Below are positions 26,191 to 33,872 of a DNA stretch of 64,000 nt, piece by piece. The notes beneath the pieces are model-generated. The model searched no databases. It saw only the letters and a program-made list of their open reading frames with translations, and was not told where the DNA came from. The translations under genes were made by a program, and so were the position numbers. The DNA comes from Candidatus Bilamarchaeum dharawalense (GTDB taxonomy: Archaea; Micrarchaeota; Micrarchaeia; Anstonellales; Bilamarchaeaceae): assembly GCA_902386555.1 (NCBI GenBank), contig CABMJJ010000007.1:1-64000 (forward strand). The letters run 5' to 3'. Every line of letters starts with the position of its first letter. Within the stretch, counting starts at the first letter, position 1.

Positions 26191-26643
26191 ATGATCCCTG
26201 AGTCAAAGCTCATACGTTCAGAGCTAACGATAAGAGAACTTGCTCTGCCAGAGGAGGTTATCCTGGCGCGTAAGTCTCTTGTAAGATGGTTGGCACTTTC
26301 TCTTGGCCTCATAATGCCAAATGAAAGCAGGAAACTTCTACTGGATATCCTAGAAGTAATATTTGAGTTACACGTGGAAAAGGAATCGCCAACAACAAGG
26401 GATATTATTGCCAAACTTGAAAGCAATACCAAGGAAAAACAAAATCCAAAGGCAGTCTATTATCATTTACAGAGATTGACAAAACTCGGGGTATTGAGCA
26501 GGAAAAAAGGGAGGTACCTATTGGGTGATGGTGAAACCAGAAATCTCAAGGAGATATTCAAAGGGTTTTATCTGAAAAAAGTAGATGGTGCCTTTGTAAA
26601 TATTGCAACCGCATTGGACAAATTGGAGAATAATTATAGGTAG
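26191..26643 (+). CDS. Winged helix-turn-helix protein
   Basis: The 150-residue protein has an N-terminal helical region and a winged helix (about residues 55-110) with SPTTRDIIAKLESN as helix-turn-helix, YYHLQRLTKLGVLSRKKGRY as recognition helix and wing, then a C-terminal helical tail. This is typical of archaeal ArsR/MarR-like DNA-binding proteins. I start at ATG 26191 because a longer frame would run into the divergent neighbour and lacks homology-like sequence. It ends five bases before the HMG-CoA reductase gene, so it may regulate or be co-expressed with it. Confidence 0.75.
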   Translation: MIPESKLIRSELTIRELALPEEVILARKSLVRWLALSLGLIMPNESRKLLLDILEVIFELHVEKESPTTRDIIAKLESNTKEKQNPKAVYYHLQRLTKLGVLSRKKGRYLLGDGETRNLKEIFKGFYLKKVDGAFVNIATALDKLENNYR

Positions 26644-26648
26644 ATTGT

Positions 26649-27902
26649 ATGGAAGAACTTTCAGGATTTTACAAATTAAGCATAGAGGAAAGGCTAACAA
26701 AAATAAAAAAAATTGCAAATCTTACTGATGATGAGGCTAAAGTACTAACAGACAGCGGAGCACTTGAACTGGATCGGGCAGACAAGATAGTGGAAAATGT
26801 AGTTGGTGCAGTCCACATCCCCCTTGGTCTTGGACTTAATTTTGTTATAAATGGAAAACCAGTTCTGATTCCAATGGCTGTGGAAGAGCCTTCCGTAATA
26901 GCTGCTGCATGTAAGTCAGCAAAATTGGCTTTGCCAGAGGGTTTCAAAGCAGATACCGATGAATCAATTATGTTCGGACAGATCCAACTGGTTGGCATTG
27001 AGAATCTGGATCAGGCAGTTAAAAAAATCGAACAAAATCGGAAAAAGATCATGGATGTTGCTTCTGAATTTATGAAACCACATGAAAGATTTGGTTGTGG
27101 TGCTCGTGGATTTGAAATAAAAAAATACACGACCAGCAGAGGCAACATGATCGTGGTTGATTTTGCCATTGCCGTGGGTGATGCCCAAGGAGCAAATATG
27201 ACCAATACGGTTTTGGAAAACGTGGCTCCAACACTCGCCGAATTAACTGGTGGGAAGATAAGACTTAGGATAATTAGCAATTTGGCAACCAAGAGAAAGG
27301 CTAGAGCATCAGCAGTATGGAAAAAAGAGATTATAGGTGAAGAAGCAATAGAAGGAATTCTGGATGGTTATGAATTTGCCAAAGTAGACCCCTATCGCTG
27401 TGCAACCCATAACAAGGGCATCATGAATGGTATTGATGCAGTAGTCGTTGCAACAGGAAATGATTGGCGATCAGTTGAAGCTGGTGCTCATTCCTATGCT
27501 GCAATTGGGGGATATCACTCACTGACCCATTATCATAAAAATGAAACGGGAGACCTGGTGGGCTCCATTGAATTACCACTCCCAGTGGCAACTGTTGGCC
27601 CTGCAATAAATACCAGTCCGACAGCAAAAATTGCTTTGAAAATTATGAATGCTAAAACATCAAAAGAACTTGCAATGGCCATGGCATGCGTCGGTCTAGC
27701 CAATAATATGGCTGCTTTGATGGCCCTTAGTACCGTCGGGATACAACAGGGGCATATGAAATTGCATGCAAGAAACGTTGCGCTTTACGTGGGTGCTACT
27801 GCTGAAGAAGCTGAACAGGTGGCGGAGATTTTAAGCAAGGAAAAGAATTTTGACAGTGAATATGCAAAAAAAGTGATTGAAAAAATTCGATCAAAAAAAT
27901 AA
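26649..27902 (+). CDS. hmgA: Hydroxymethylglutaryl-CoA reductase, class II
   Basis: The 417-residue enzyme reduces HMG-CoA to mevalonate, the committed step toward archaeal membrane isoprenoids. Motifs are ENVVGAVHIPLGLGLNF, EEPSVIAAACKSAKLA (catalytic Glu), DAQGANMTNT (cofactor/substrate region), HNKGIMNGIDAV (catalytic Lys region) and GHMKLHARN (catalytic His). The EEPSV and DAxGANM forms and the short length mark the class II type known from Pseudomonas mevalonii and some archaea, not the class I type of most archaea. The rest of the pathway is encoded at 49.6 and 55.6-64 kb. Confidence 0.96.
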   Translation: MEELSGFYKLSIEERLTKIKKIANLTDDEAKVLTDSGALELDRADKIVENVVGAVHIPLGLGLNFVINGKPVLIPMAVEEPSVIAAACKSAKLALPEGFKADTDESIMFGQIQLVGIENLDQAVKKIEQNRKKIMDVASEFMKPHERFGCGARGFEIKKYTTSRGNMIVVDFAIAVGDAQGANMTNTVLENVAPTLAELTGGKIRLRIISNLATKRKARASAVWKKEIIGEEAIEGILDGYEFAKVDPYRCATHNKGIMNGIDAVVVATGNDWRSVEAGAHSYAAIGGYHSLTHYHKNETGDLVGSIELPLPVATVGPAINTSPTAKIALKIMNAKTSKELAMAMACVGLANNMAALMALSTVGIQQGHMKLHARNVALYVGATAEEAEQVAEILSKEKNFDSEYAKKVIEKIRSKK

Positions 27903-28829
27903 TCAGAAACAGGCACGCCATTTCATTGTTCTTTTCAAACCATTTTCAAGAGTAGTATTGGCACTAAATCCAAGAAGAGTCTCTGCTTTTTTTGTATCTG
28001 CATAAGAGTATTTTATGTCCCCAACCCTTTCTCCATCATAAACTGGCTGAATGTTTTTCCCATAGAGGGTGTTTAGGGTAGCCACAAGTTGATTGAGATC
28101 GATAGATTTCCCAGTAGCAACGTTTATTGCCTCACCATCAGCTTTTGATGTTTCCATTGCCCTTAGATTTGCCAGGGCCACATCTCTCACGTAGATGAAA
28201 TCTCGGGTTTGTTTCCCATCACCAAAAACAACAGGAACCTTATTTTTATGAAAATCATCAAGAAAAGTCGCAATAACACCAGATTCTGATGATGCTGATT
28301 GTCTTGGTCCGTAAACATTGAAGTAGCGAAGGGCAACAAATTTCAAACCATTACTTTTATGGTACTGCTTCAATAGGAGTTCTACTTCAAGTTTTGATTT
28401 GCCATATGGTGAAAGCGGTTTGCCTTCCAGGTCTTCCGAGAGAGGGGGTTTGGTGTCACCGTAGACCGCAGCTGACGAAGCAAAAATAACTTTTTTTGCA
28501 TTGTTTTCCAATGCTGCCTCTAAAACATTTTTTGAACCGTTGATGTTAATGTTTGTTGTTTTTATCGGATCTTTTATGGACTGGGAAACAGAAACAACTG
28601 CAGCCTCATGGAAAATAAAATCCACGGATTTCGAGGCTTTATTCACTGTGGATTTGTTACAAATATCTCCTTTTATGACTGATAATTCACCCGTAGCATT
28701 TGCTAGATTTTCAACCTTGCCAGTGGAAAAGTCATCCAAAACCCTAACAGTGTGACCTTTGGTTAAAAGTAATTCCACCAGATGGGATCCAATAAAACCT
28801 GCGCCACCAGTTACAAGACAGATTGCCAT
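27903..28829 (-). CDS. NAD-dependent sugar nucleotide epimerase
   Basis: The 308-residue protein is an extended short-chain dehydrogenase of the UDP-glucose 4-epimerase type. It has the Rossmann motif VTGGAGFIGSHL at the N-terminus, the catalytic SSAAVYGD and YGKSK (Tyr-x-x-x-Lys, about residues 143-147), and the substrate-domain segment RYFNVYGPRQ. It probably interconverts UDP-sugars for surface glycans. The gene is divergent from the glycan-lipid transferase gene and convergent with HMG-CoA reductase. The exact sugar substrate cannot be told. Confidence 0.92.
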   Translation of the reverse strand: MAICLVTGGAGFIGSHLVELLLTKGHTVRVLDDFSTGKVENLANATGELSVIKGDICNKSTVNKASKSVDFIFHEAAVVSVSQSIKDPIKTTNININGSKNVLEAALENNAKKVIFASSAAVYGDTKPPLSEDLEGKPLSPYGKSKLEVELLLKQYHKSNGLKFVALRYFNVYGPRQSASSESGVIATFLDDFHKNKVPVVFGDGKQTRDFIYVRDVALANLRAMETSKADGEAINVATGKSIDLNQLVATLNTLYGKNIQPVYDGERVGDIKYSYADTKKAETLLGFSANTTLENGLKRTMKWRACF

Positions 28830-28891
28830 TGACTTTATCGGGTACGCAAAACTATTTAATTGTTCTTGGAGATTCCCAGACGGGAGTATCG

Positions 28892-29860
28892 ATGATAGGT
28901 TATTTACTGATTTTCCTTATTTCTCTTACTGCTTCATTGGTCCTTACATTTTTTCTTATTCCCAGATTGCTTAGGGCAAAGATGGTTGGAAACGACATCA
29001 ATAAGTCAAACAGACCAGAAATAGCTGAGATGGGAGGAATTGCCATTGTAGCTGGTACAACCGGTGGAATTCTCTTTGCAATTTTTCTTCATACTTTTTT
29101 TGGATGGACATTTGATTTGACATTTATGCTTGCTGCGTTGATAACCATCCATTCCATAGCATTTATCGGGCTAGTGGATGATATAGTGGACATACCCCAG
29201 GCGGTAAAGGCCCTATTGCCATTGGTTGCTGCAATCCCGCTTATTGTTGTAAAAGCAGCAGGGAGTACTGCTCTAACCATTCCGATTATTGGAACATTGG
29301 ATTTTGGTCTGCTTTACATTCTTGTGCTCATACCAATAGGAATTGCAGTTGCTTCGAATTTGACAAACATGCTTGCAGGATTCAATGGGATGGAATCAGG
29401 TATGGGGATCGTGATGTTTCTGGCCATTGCCATCATCAGTCTTTTGACTGGTAATAATTTGATGCTAATAATATCACTGAGCATGCTGGGAGCATTGTTA
29501 GGATTTTTTTGGTTTAATCGCTACCCATCTAAAGTTTTTCCAGGGGATGTGGGTAATCTGGTGATTGGCGGAACCCTGGCTTGCACGGTTATTGTTGGTA
29601 ACACTGAGGGGATTGGGGCCATTCTCGTAATACCCTATGTTATTGATTTTTTCATTAAAGCATTAAACAAATTCCCAAGTAAGGGATGGGCAGGCATTTT
29701 GAAAAACGGAAAACTTTATGCACCAGATAAACCAATTAGTTTCGCTCAGTATGTGATGAAGTTTTCCAAAGGTATCAGCGAGGCTAAACTTGCTCTGTTT
29801 TTCATTACACTGGAAGTTATTTTTGCAATAATCGCAATTCTACTCTATGCTAGATTCTAG
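28892..29860 (+). CDS. Polyprenyl-phosphate GlcNAc-1-phosphate transferase (AglH/Alg7-like)
   Basis: The protein of about 322 residues has nine or ten membrane helices and the PNPT family motifs: NRPEIAEMGGIAI (N-terminal site), IGLVDDIVDIP (catalytic Asp-Asp), NLTNMLAGFNGMESG (nucleophile region) and FPGDVGNL. It links a sugar phosphate to dolichyl phosphate, the first step of N-glycan precursor assembly in archaea. I start at ATG 28892, preceded by GGGAG, because longer frames overlap the divergent epimerase start. Its stop overlaps that of the convergent nucleotidyltransferase. Confidence 0.92.
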   Translation: MIGYLLIFLISLTASLVLTFFLIPRLLRAKMVGNDINKSNRPEIAEMGGIAIVAGTTGGILFAIFLHTFFGWTFDLTFMLAALITIHSIAFIGLVDDIVDIPQAVKALLPLVAAIPLIVVKAAGSTALTIPIIGTLDFGLLYILVLIPIGIAVASNLTNMLAGFNGMESGMGIVMFLAIAIISLLTGNNLMLIISLSMLGALLGFFWFNRYPSKVFPGDVGNLVIGGTLACTVIVGNTEGIGAILVIPYVIDFFIKALNKFPSKGWAGILKNGKLYAPDKPISFAQYVMKFSKGISEAKLALFFITLEVIFAIIAILLYARF

Positions 29861-30561
29861 ATTTTGCCGAGCATCCTAGCTATTTCCTTACCATCTTTCA
29901 ATTTTTCGTATTCTTCGAGACGTCCGATGTCCACCCAAACTCCTTTTTCAACTTTAAAAGCAGCTATTTTTTTACCTTTTGAAAGCAGACGGGGGAAAAC
30001 ATCCTTGGCAAAGTCCTCTTTTTCCTTTATGAAATTGAATATTTCTGGTGAAAGCACATATATACCAATGTTAATGTAATTTTCAAGTTCTGGTTTTTCC
30101 TGGAATTGTACGATAAAACCGTTGTTTACGTTTGCCACACCATAGGGGATTTTGGTTTTGTATTTCAGAAGTGCGACCGTGGCAATGGCACCGGATTTCT
30201 TATGTGCATCTGCCAGAGCTTTGAGGTCCAAATCCATTATGGCATCTCCCATGACTACAAAAAACGGCTCCTTTGGATGTTCCTTGGATGCCAGAATTGA
30301 ACCTGCAGTACCCAATGCTTCTTTTTCAACAGCATAGGTTATTTTCATACCGAATTTTTGTCCATCGGAAAAGTAATCGGATATTTTTTCGTGTAAATAT
30401 CCAACTGCCAGAACGACTTCTTTAACGCCGCTGGACTTTAGATGTTCTAGAACATAGTGAATGATTGGTTTTCCGCCAACTGGAAGCATTGGTTTTGGCA
30501 AGGTATATGTATATGGTCTAAGTCTGGTGCCTTCACCACCTGCAATGATAAACGCTTTCAT
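29857..30561 (-). CDS. Sugar-1-phosphate nucleotidyltransferase
   Basis: The 234-residue enzyme has the nucleotidyltransferase signature FIIAGGEGTRLRPYTYTLPK (N-terminal GxGTRLxPxT...PK), FVVMGDAIMDLDL with the metal Asp, and VQFQEKPELENYINIGIYV. It makes an NDP-sugar, either GDP-mannose or dTDP/UDP-glucose; the family cannot be resolved further by eye. It lacks the C-terminal left-handed beta-helix found in longer relatives. A hairpin and GGAG site lie directly upstream, after the DUF92 gene, so the two probably share a transcript. Confidence 0.93.
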   Translation of the reverse strand: MKAFIIAGGEGTRLRPYTYTLPKPMLPVGGKPIIHYVLEHLKSSGVKEVVLAVGYLHEKISDYFSDGQKFGMKITYAVEKEALGTAGSILASKEHPKEPFFVVMGDAIMDLDLKALADAHKKSGAIATVALLKYKTKIPYGVANVNNGFIVQFQEKPELENYINIGIYVLSPEIFNFIKEKEDFAKDVFPRLLSKGKKIAAFKVEKGVWVDIGRLEEYEKLKDGKEIARMLGKI

Positions 30562-30575
30562 GTGAATCTATCTCC

Positions 30576-30597
30576 AAAAAGGACCTTGGTCCTTTTT
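30576..30597 (-). repeat. Intercistronic hairpin between DUF92 and nucleotidyltransferase genes
   Basis: Arms AAAAAGGACC and GGTCCTTTTT with a TT loop form a 22-base palindrome. On the minus strand it starts at the stop codon of the DUF92 gene and ends just before the GGAG site of the nucleotidyltransferase gene. It is a one-base variant in each arm of the hairpins at 18392 and 24289. Confidence 0.72.
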
Positions 30598-31213
30598 ATT
30601 TTATAAAGTAATATCCTATTATCGCACCGATCACGGAACAGATAAAATTGGTGGTGCCTTTTGTACCAATACCTCGTTCTTCCAGTACACCAAATAGTGT
30701 ATCAAATATGGAACCAATCATACCTGCAATTGAGATCATGAGCGCTTGGGATGGATCCAGGTTAAAGATGAATATGGATACAACAGCAATCGAACCCGCA
30801 CCTGCGAATGACCCCACCGTACCCATCACGCTCATTGCACCACTTGTTCCAGGTTTTACTGGTTTGAAATCAAGAACAGAGACTGGATTTTTTGGATCCA
30901 GCACCCCGATTTCTGAACCAAATTTATCCGCAGTTACTGCAGCCAATGATGCGATGAATGGCATTGGTCCGGTTATGGGACTTAGAACAGCCAAAAAGGA
31001 AGGCAATAAGCCGTTGGATAGAACATTTTCCCAACCACGTTCATGTTCATAGAGACCAAGCTCGCGTTTTAGCTCATGCTCATAACGGGTAACTAGTATG
31101 GCAAGAAGAAGGAAGATTAGCATTAGAGCAAGGTAACTGAACCCACCAAAAACAAAAAGAACAAAACCAAAAAAAAGGGCAAGTAAAATGCCCTTACCAT
31201 CTAGAATTTTCAT
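30596..31213 (-). CDS. DUF92 (TIGR00297) integral membrane protein
   Basis: The 205-residue protein has about six membrane helices and the DUF92 pattern: LSNGLLPSFLAVLS, AAVTADKFGSEIGVLDP, VKPGTSGAMSVMGTVGSFAG and IGSIFDTLFGVLEERGI. Plant VTE6, in the same family, phosphorylates phytyl phosphate, so a role in isoprenoid alcohol or polyprenyl phosphate metabolism is possible but not shown for archaea. It is transcribed after alba with a nine-base gap and before the nucleotidyltransferase gene. Confidence 0.9.
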   Translation of the reverse strand: MKILDGKGILLALFFGFVLFVFGGFSYLALMLIFLLLAILVTRYEHELKRELGLYEHERGWENVLSNGLLPSFLAVLSPITGPMPFIASLAAVTADKFGSEIGVLDPKNPVSVLDFKPVKPGTSGAMSVMGTVGSFAGAGSIAVVSIFIFNLDPSQALMISIAGMIGSIFDTLFGVLEERGIGTKGTTNFICSVIGAIIGYYFIK

Positions 31214-31221
31214 GGCACCGC

Positions 31222-31533
31222 TTATTTCATTACCCTTATTTCAATGGAAGAGACCTTATTTTTAGATCCATCTTCCGAGGTAAGTTCTTCAGTAGAAATA
31301 GCGATCTCATGGATTTTCGCATTTGGCATGAATCGGTGGCGAACGATTTCAACAACATCAACTGCTCTCGAAATTAGTTTACCCCTAGCCTTTACGCAGA
31401 CTTCAGTTGCCCCGTTGTTAAATTGGGTAACCACAGCTAGCACATAACCCATTGTGCCTTTTTTACCGATATAAACTGTGTTGTCGTCTCTTCGTTTTTC
31501 CGGTAGATTTGTACTCTCAGTGTGTTCTTCCAT
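31222..31533 (-). CDS. albA: Alba DNA/RNA-binding chromatin protein
   Basis: The 103-residue protein has an N-terminal acidic tail and the Alba fold: [20 protein letters not shown] (with the loop Lys that is acetylated or methylated in relatives), [20 protein letters not shown] and the beta hairpin that inserts in the minor groove. Alba dimers coat DNA and also bind RNA. AGGTGA precedes the ATG. Its 5' leader region contains a striking array of four hairpins (31544-31641), a possible self-binding site. Confidence 0.95.
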   Translation of the reverse strand: MEEHTESTNLPEKRRDDNTVYIGKKGTMGYVLAVVTQFNNGATEVCVKARGKLISRAVDVVEIVRHRFMPNAKIHEIAISTEELTSEDGSKNKVSSIEIRVMK

Positions 31534-31543
31534 GTTTTCACCT

Positions 31544-31641
31544 CATAAAAATTCCTATTTTTATGAAGACAAAATTGGTTCAATTTTGCCACTCATTGAA
31601 ATTCTGATTTCAATTAAGTAAAAATGCATCCGCATTTTTAC
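31544..31641. repeat. Array of four perfect hairpins between alba and the Dus gene
   Basis: Four perfect stems stand in a row with only three to six bases between them: CATAAAAA/TTTTTATG (31544-31565), CAAAATTG/CAATTTTG (31570-31588), ATTGAAAT/ATTTCAAT (31595-31614) and GTAAAAATGC/GCATTTTTAC (31618-31641). Loops are three to six bases. The arms differ in sequence, so this is not a CRISPR or simple tandem repeat. The flanking genes diverge, so these are not terminators of either gene. They would lie in the alba leader or the shared promoter region. Confidence 0.8.
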
Positions 31642-31715
31642 ACCTCTTGTGTCAATGAACTCCTGAATAGAAAAACCTGACAAACAATATAAATGTTTCT
31701 GGTTAATGGCTGGAT

Positions 31716-32609
31716 ATGGTTTATGCTAATTATCTGGCACCAATTGACGAATATACGAACCTACCATTTAGACTTTTGTGCCAGAAATACAATGCCTGCG
31801 CAACCTGTGCTCCGCTTGTGAATTCAACTGCCATTGCACGAGGAGAAAAAATAGGCCGCGTGGATGCTCACAGAGATGAAACGAACATAGGTATCCAGTT
31901 GGTTGGTAACAATCCAGCAGATATTGGGAGGAGTATGGAGATATTGGCTGAGAAAATGCCATTTGTTAGTTGGTTTAATCTGAATTGTGGTTGCCCGTCA
32001 GTACGAACAAGAGATAGTGGTGGAGGAGGGGCATTGCTTGACCAACCAGAGATTATAGAAAAATTGATCGGAGAAATGAAAAAACACACAAAAAAACCAG
32101 TGAGTGTAAAAATTAGACTGAAGCACAGCATAAAAGAGACTGTGGTGCTCTGTAAAAAAATTGAAGCTGCTGGAGTGAATTTCATAATAATCCATGGTCG
32201 GACAGTGAAACAGGGGTATTCTGGCAAATGCAATTGGAACGAGATAAAAATGATTAACGAGCAGTTGGAAGTACCTGTCGTGGGCAATGGGGATATTCAA
32301 TCATTGGAACAGGGAAATGGTCTTGTAAAAGAAGGATACTGTGACTCGTTTATGATAGGTCGTGCTGCAATGACCAATCCTATGATTTTCGCTGGAAAAC
32401 AACCAGATGATTTGAAAGATCGGATAAAATTGCTTAAAGATTATCAAAAACTATATGAAAAGTATGTTGGCACCGTGGAAACTGGAGATATGAAATTAAA
32501 GGCAGTGAATTTTGTTTCCAGTGTAGCCAAAGCCTCTGAACTGAGAAATAAAATTTGCAGAGCTAATTCAGCATCAATGGTTCTGGATATTTTAGAAAAA
32601 CAGAATTAA
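31716..32609 (+). CDS. dus: tRNA-dihydrouridine synthase
   Basis: Dus enzymes use FMN and NADPH to reduce uridines in the tRNA D-loop. The 297-residue sequence opens with NYLAPIDEYTNLPFRLLC, holds the active-site Cys in WFNLNCGCPSVRTR (about residue 92), VKIRLKH, FIIIHGRTVKQGYSG and GRAAMTNPMIF. The length is near normal. The start is preceded by a TATA-like TATAAA at about 31688-31694, which suggests a leaderless transcript. Confidence 0.93.
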   Translation: MVYANYLAPIDEYTNLPFRLLCQKYNACATCAPLVNSTAIARGEKIGRVDAHRDETNIGIQLVGNNPADIGRSMEILAEKMPFVSWFNLNCGCPSVRTRDSGGGGALLDQPEIIEKLIGEMKKHTKKPVSVKIRLKHSIKETVVLCKKIEAAGVNFIIIHGRTVKQGYSGKCNWNEIKMINEQLEVPVVGNGDIQSLEQGNGLVKEGYCDSFMIGRAAMTNPMIFAGKQPDDLKDRIKLLKDYQKLYEKYVGTVETGDMKLKAVNFVSSVAKASELRNKICRANSASMVLDILEKQN

Positions 32610-32654
32610 TAAAAAAATAATATAAATAGGATTCCGTAATCTCTAAAAATGATT

Positions 32655-32798
32655 TCAGAATCGTGATTTTGGTTTGTAGCAATTTCTGCAGTAAACCGGT
32701 CTACCTTCAGATGGTTTGAACGGTACTTGGCAGGGCTGACCACATTTTGAACAAACTGCATCAAACATTGGCCTATCGCTACCTCTATCTCCTTCCAT
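32655..32798 (-). CDS. Zinc-ribbon microprotein (CxxC-x17-CxxC)
   Basis: A 47-residue protein with MFDAVCSKCGQPCQVPFKPS followed by RPVYCRNCYKPK. The spacing of the two CxxC knuckles and the VPFKP-x3-RPVYC core match a small zinc-ribbon family common in archaea and candidate-phyla bacteria. AAGGTGA stands correctly before the ATG. Zinc binding is very likely; the biological role is unknown. It is a single gene between convergent and co-oriented neighbours. Confidence 0.85.
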   Translation of the reverse strand: MEGDRGSDRPMFDAVCSKCGQPCQVPFKPSEGRPVYCRNCYKPKSRF

Positions 32799-32901
32799 TA
32801 TATTTCACCTTATTTTATACTTCAGGCATAGCCTGATTATTTTGATAGTTAATTCAAACTACCTGATAAAATATGAAATGTGTTCTTTAATAAATCTTTG
32901 C

Positions 32902-33711
32902 TTAAAGTCGTCGGAGGAAACGCAGAGCAGTTTGAAGGTGGGCCAAAGGCATCATCTGCTCGGGCTTATCAAAATGCCCATAGACAACAGGCCCAAATGC
33001 AAATGACGGACAAAGATGATCGTACACAATGGCCTCATCATGGCCATGAAAGTCTCTAACTGCTACTTTTGGACTTTTGAAACGTTTTACGACTTCCACA
33101 CCAAGTCTTCTAGAAACAGGACGGGAAAATCCATCAACATAGCAGTGGGTTGTGTCATTTACATCAAAAAGCTTTTCATAACTCTGATCCCAGTTCAGAT
33201 TTTCCTGGGGGTGAAGCAACTTGGGATAGGTAACATCCACAGTAACGCAATAATCAGGATGGATTTTTCTTTTTTTAAGTTGTTTGACTATTTCCCTCGC
33301 ACTTCTGGCAAACATTCTTGGATGATTTCGTTTAATTTCCTCGGAAGCAGTAAAAATGTAGATTGCACGACCTTTTTTTGGACCTTTTTGAGCAAGTAGC
33401 ATGTTGATATAGCAGCCAACCGCGTTATCAAGAACCCCAAGCATTATTCTTCGATTTCCATCATTCTGATATCGAAAGACCAATTGGCGAATTCTCGGAT
33501 CAACATCATAATGAGAAGAAAATAATCTGAATGGAGTACCGCTACCTTTCACTACCCAGATATTATTGTAACGGTCAACTTTGGGTTTGCACCCACGTTT
33601 GGTAAGCTGATCGAGTAAATATGCATGCCGACTGCCAATTCTTTTGTCGCCATTGAAGGGCCGCCGGGCGATGCCTTTAATTCCGCCGACCATGGGTATA
33701 GACTTCATCAT
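32902..33711 (-). CDS. M28/M42-like zinc peptidase
   Basis: The 269-residue protein has metal-ligand motifs of the co-catalytic zinc peptidase fold: FSSHYDVD (His and Asp), GVLDNAVGCY (bridging Asp), FTASEEI (catalytic Glu pair), VTVDVTYP (Asp) and a C-terminal GHFDKPEQM with His. It lacks a signal peptide, so it acts in the cytoplasm, perhaps as an aminopeptidase or amidohydrolase. It is shorter than typical M42 enzymes and lacks an obvious large dimerisation domain. Substrate unknown. Confidence 0.82.
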   Translation of the reverse strand: MMKSIPMVGGIKGIARRPFNGDKRIGSRHAYLLDQLTKRGCKPKVDRYNNIWVVKGSGTPFRLFSSHYDVDPRIRQLVFRYQNDGNRRIMLGVLDNAVGCYINMLLAQKGPKKGRAIYIFTASEEIKRNHPRMFARSAREIVKQLKKRKIHPDYCVTVDVTYPKLLHPQENLNWDQSYEKLFDVNDTTHCYVDGFSRPVSRRLGVEVVKRFKSPKVAVRDFHGHDEAIVYDHLCPSFAFGPVVYGHFDKPEQMMPLAHLQTALRFLRRL

Positions 33712-33872
33712 TTGCTTATAAAAAGCTATTTGGATGGTAAAAAATAGATAAAAATGGCTAGAAATTGAATTTTTGTTTTGAATTTCCAGATTAACAAAAA
33801 TTTATTGAAAATGGTGCTAAAAAATTATAAAAAAATACGAAAGCAAATAAATATTCACTAGCAAATAACTAC

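Noticed and set aside
31544-31641. CRISPR array
   Set aside because: The four hairpins do not share sequence and no regular spacers exist; they are independent stems.
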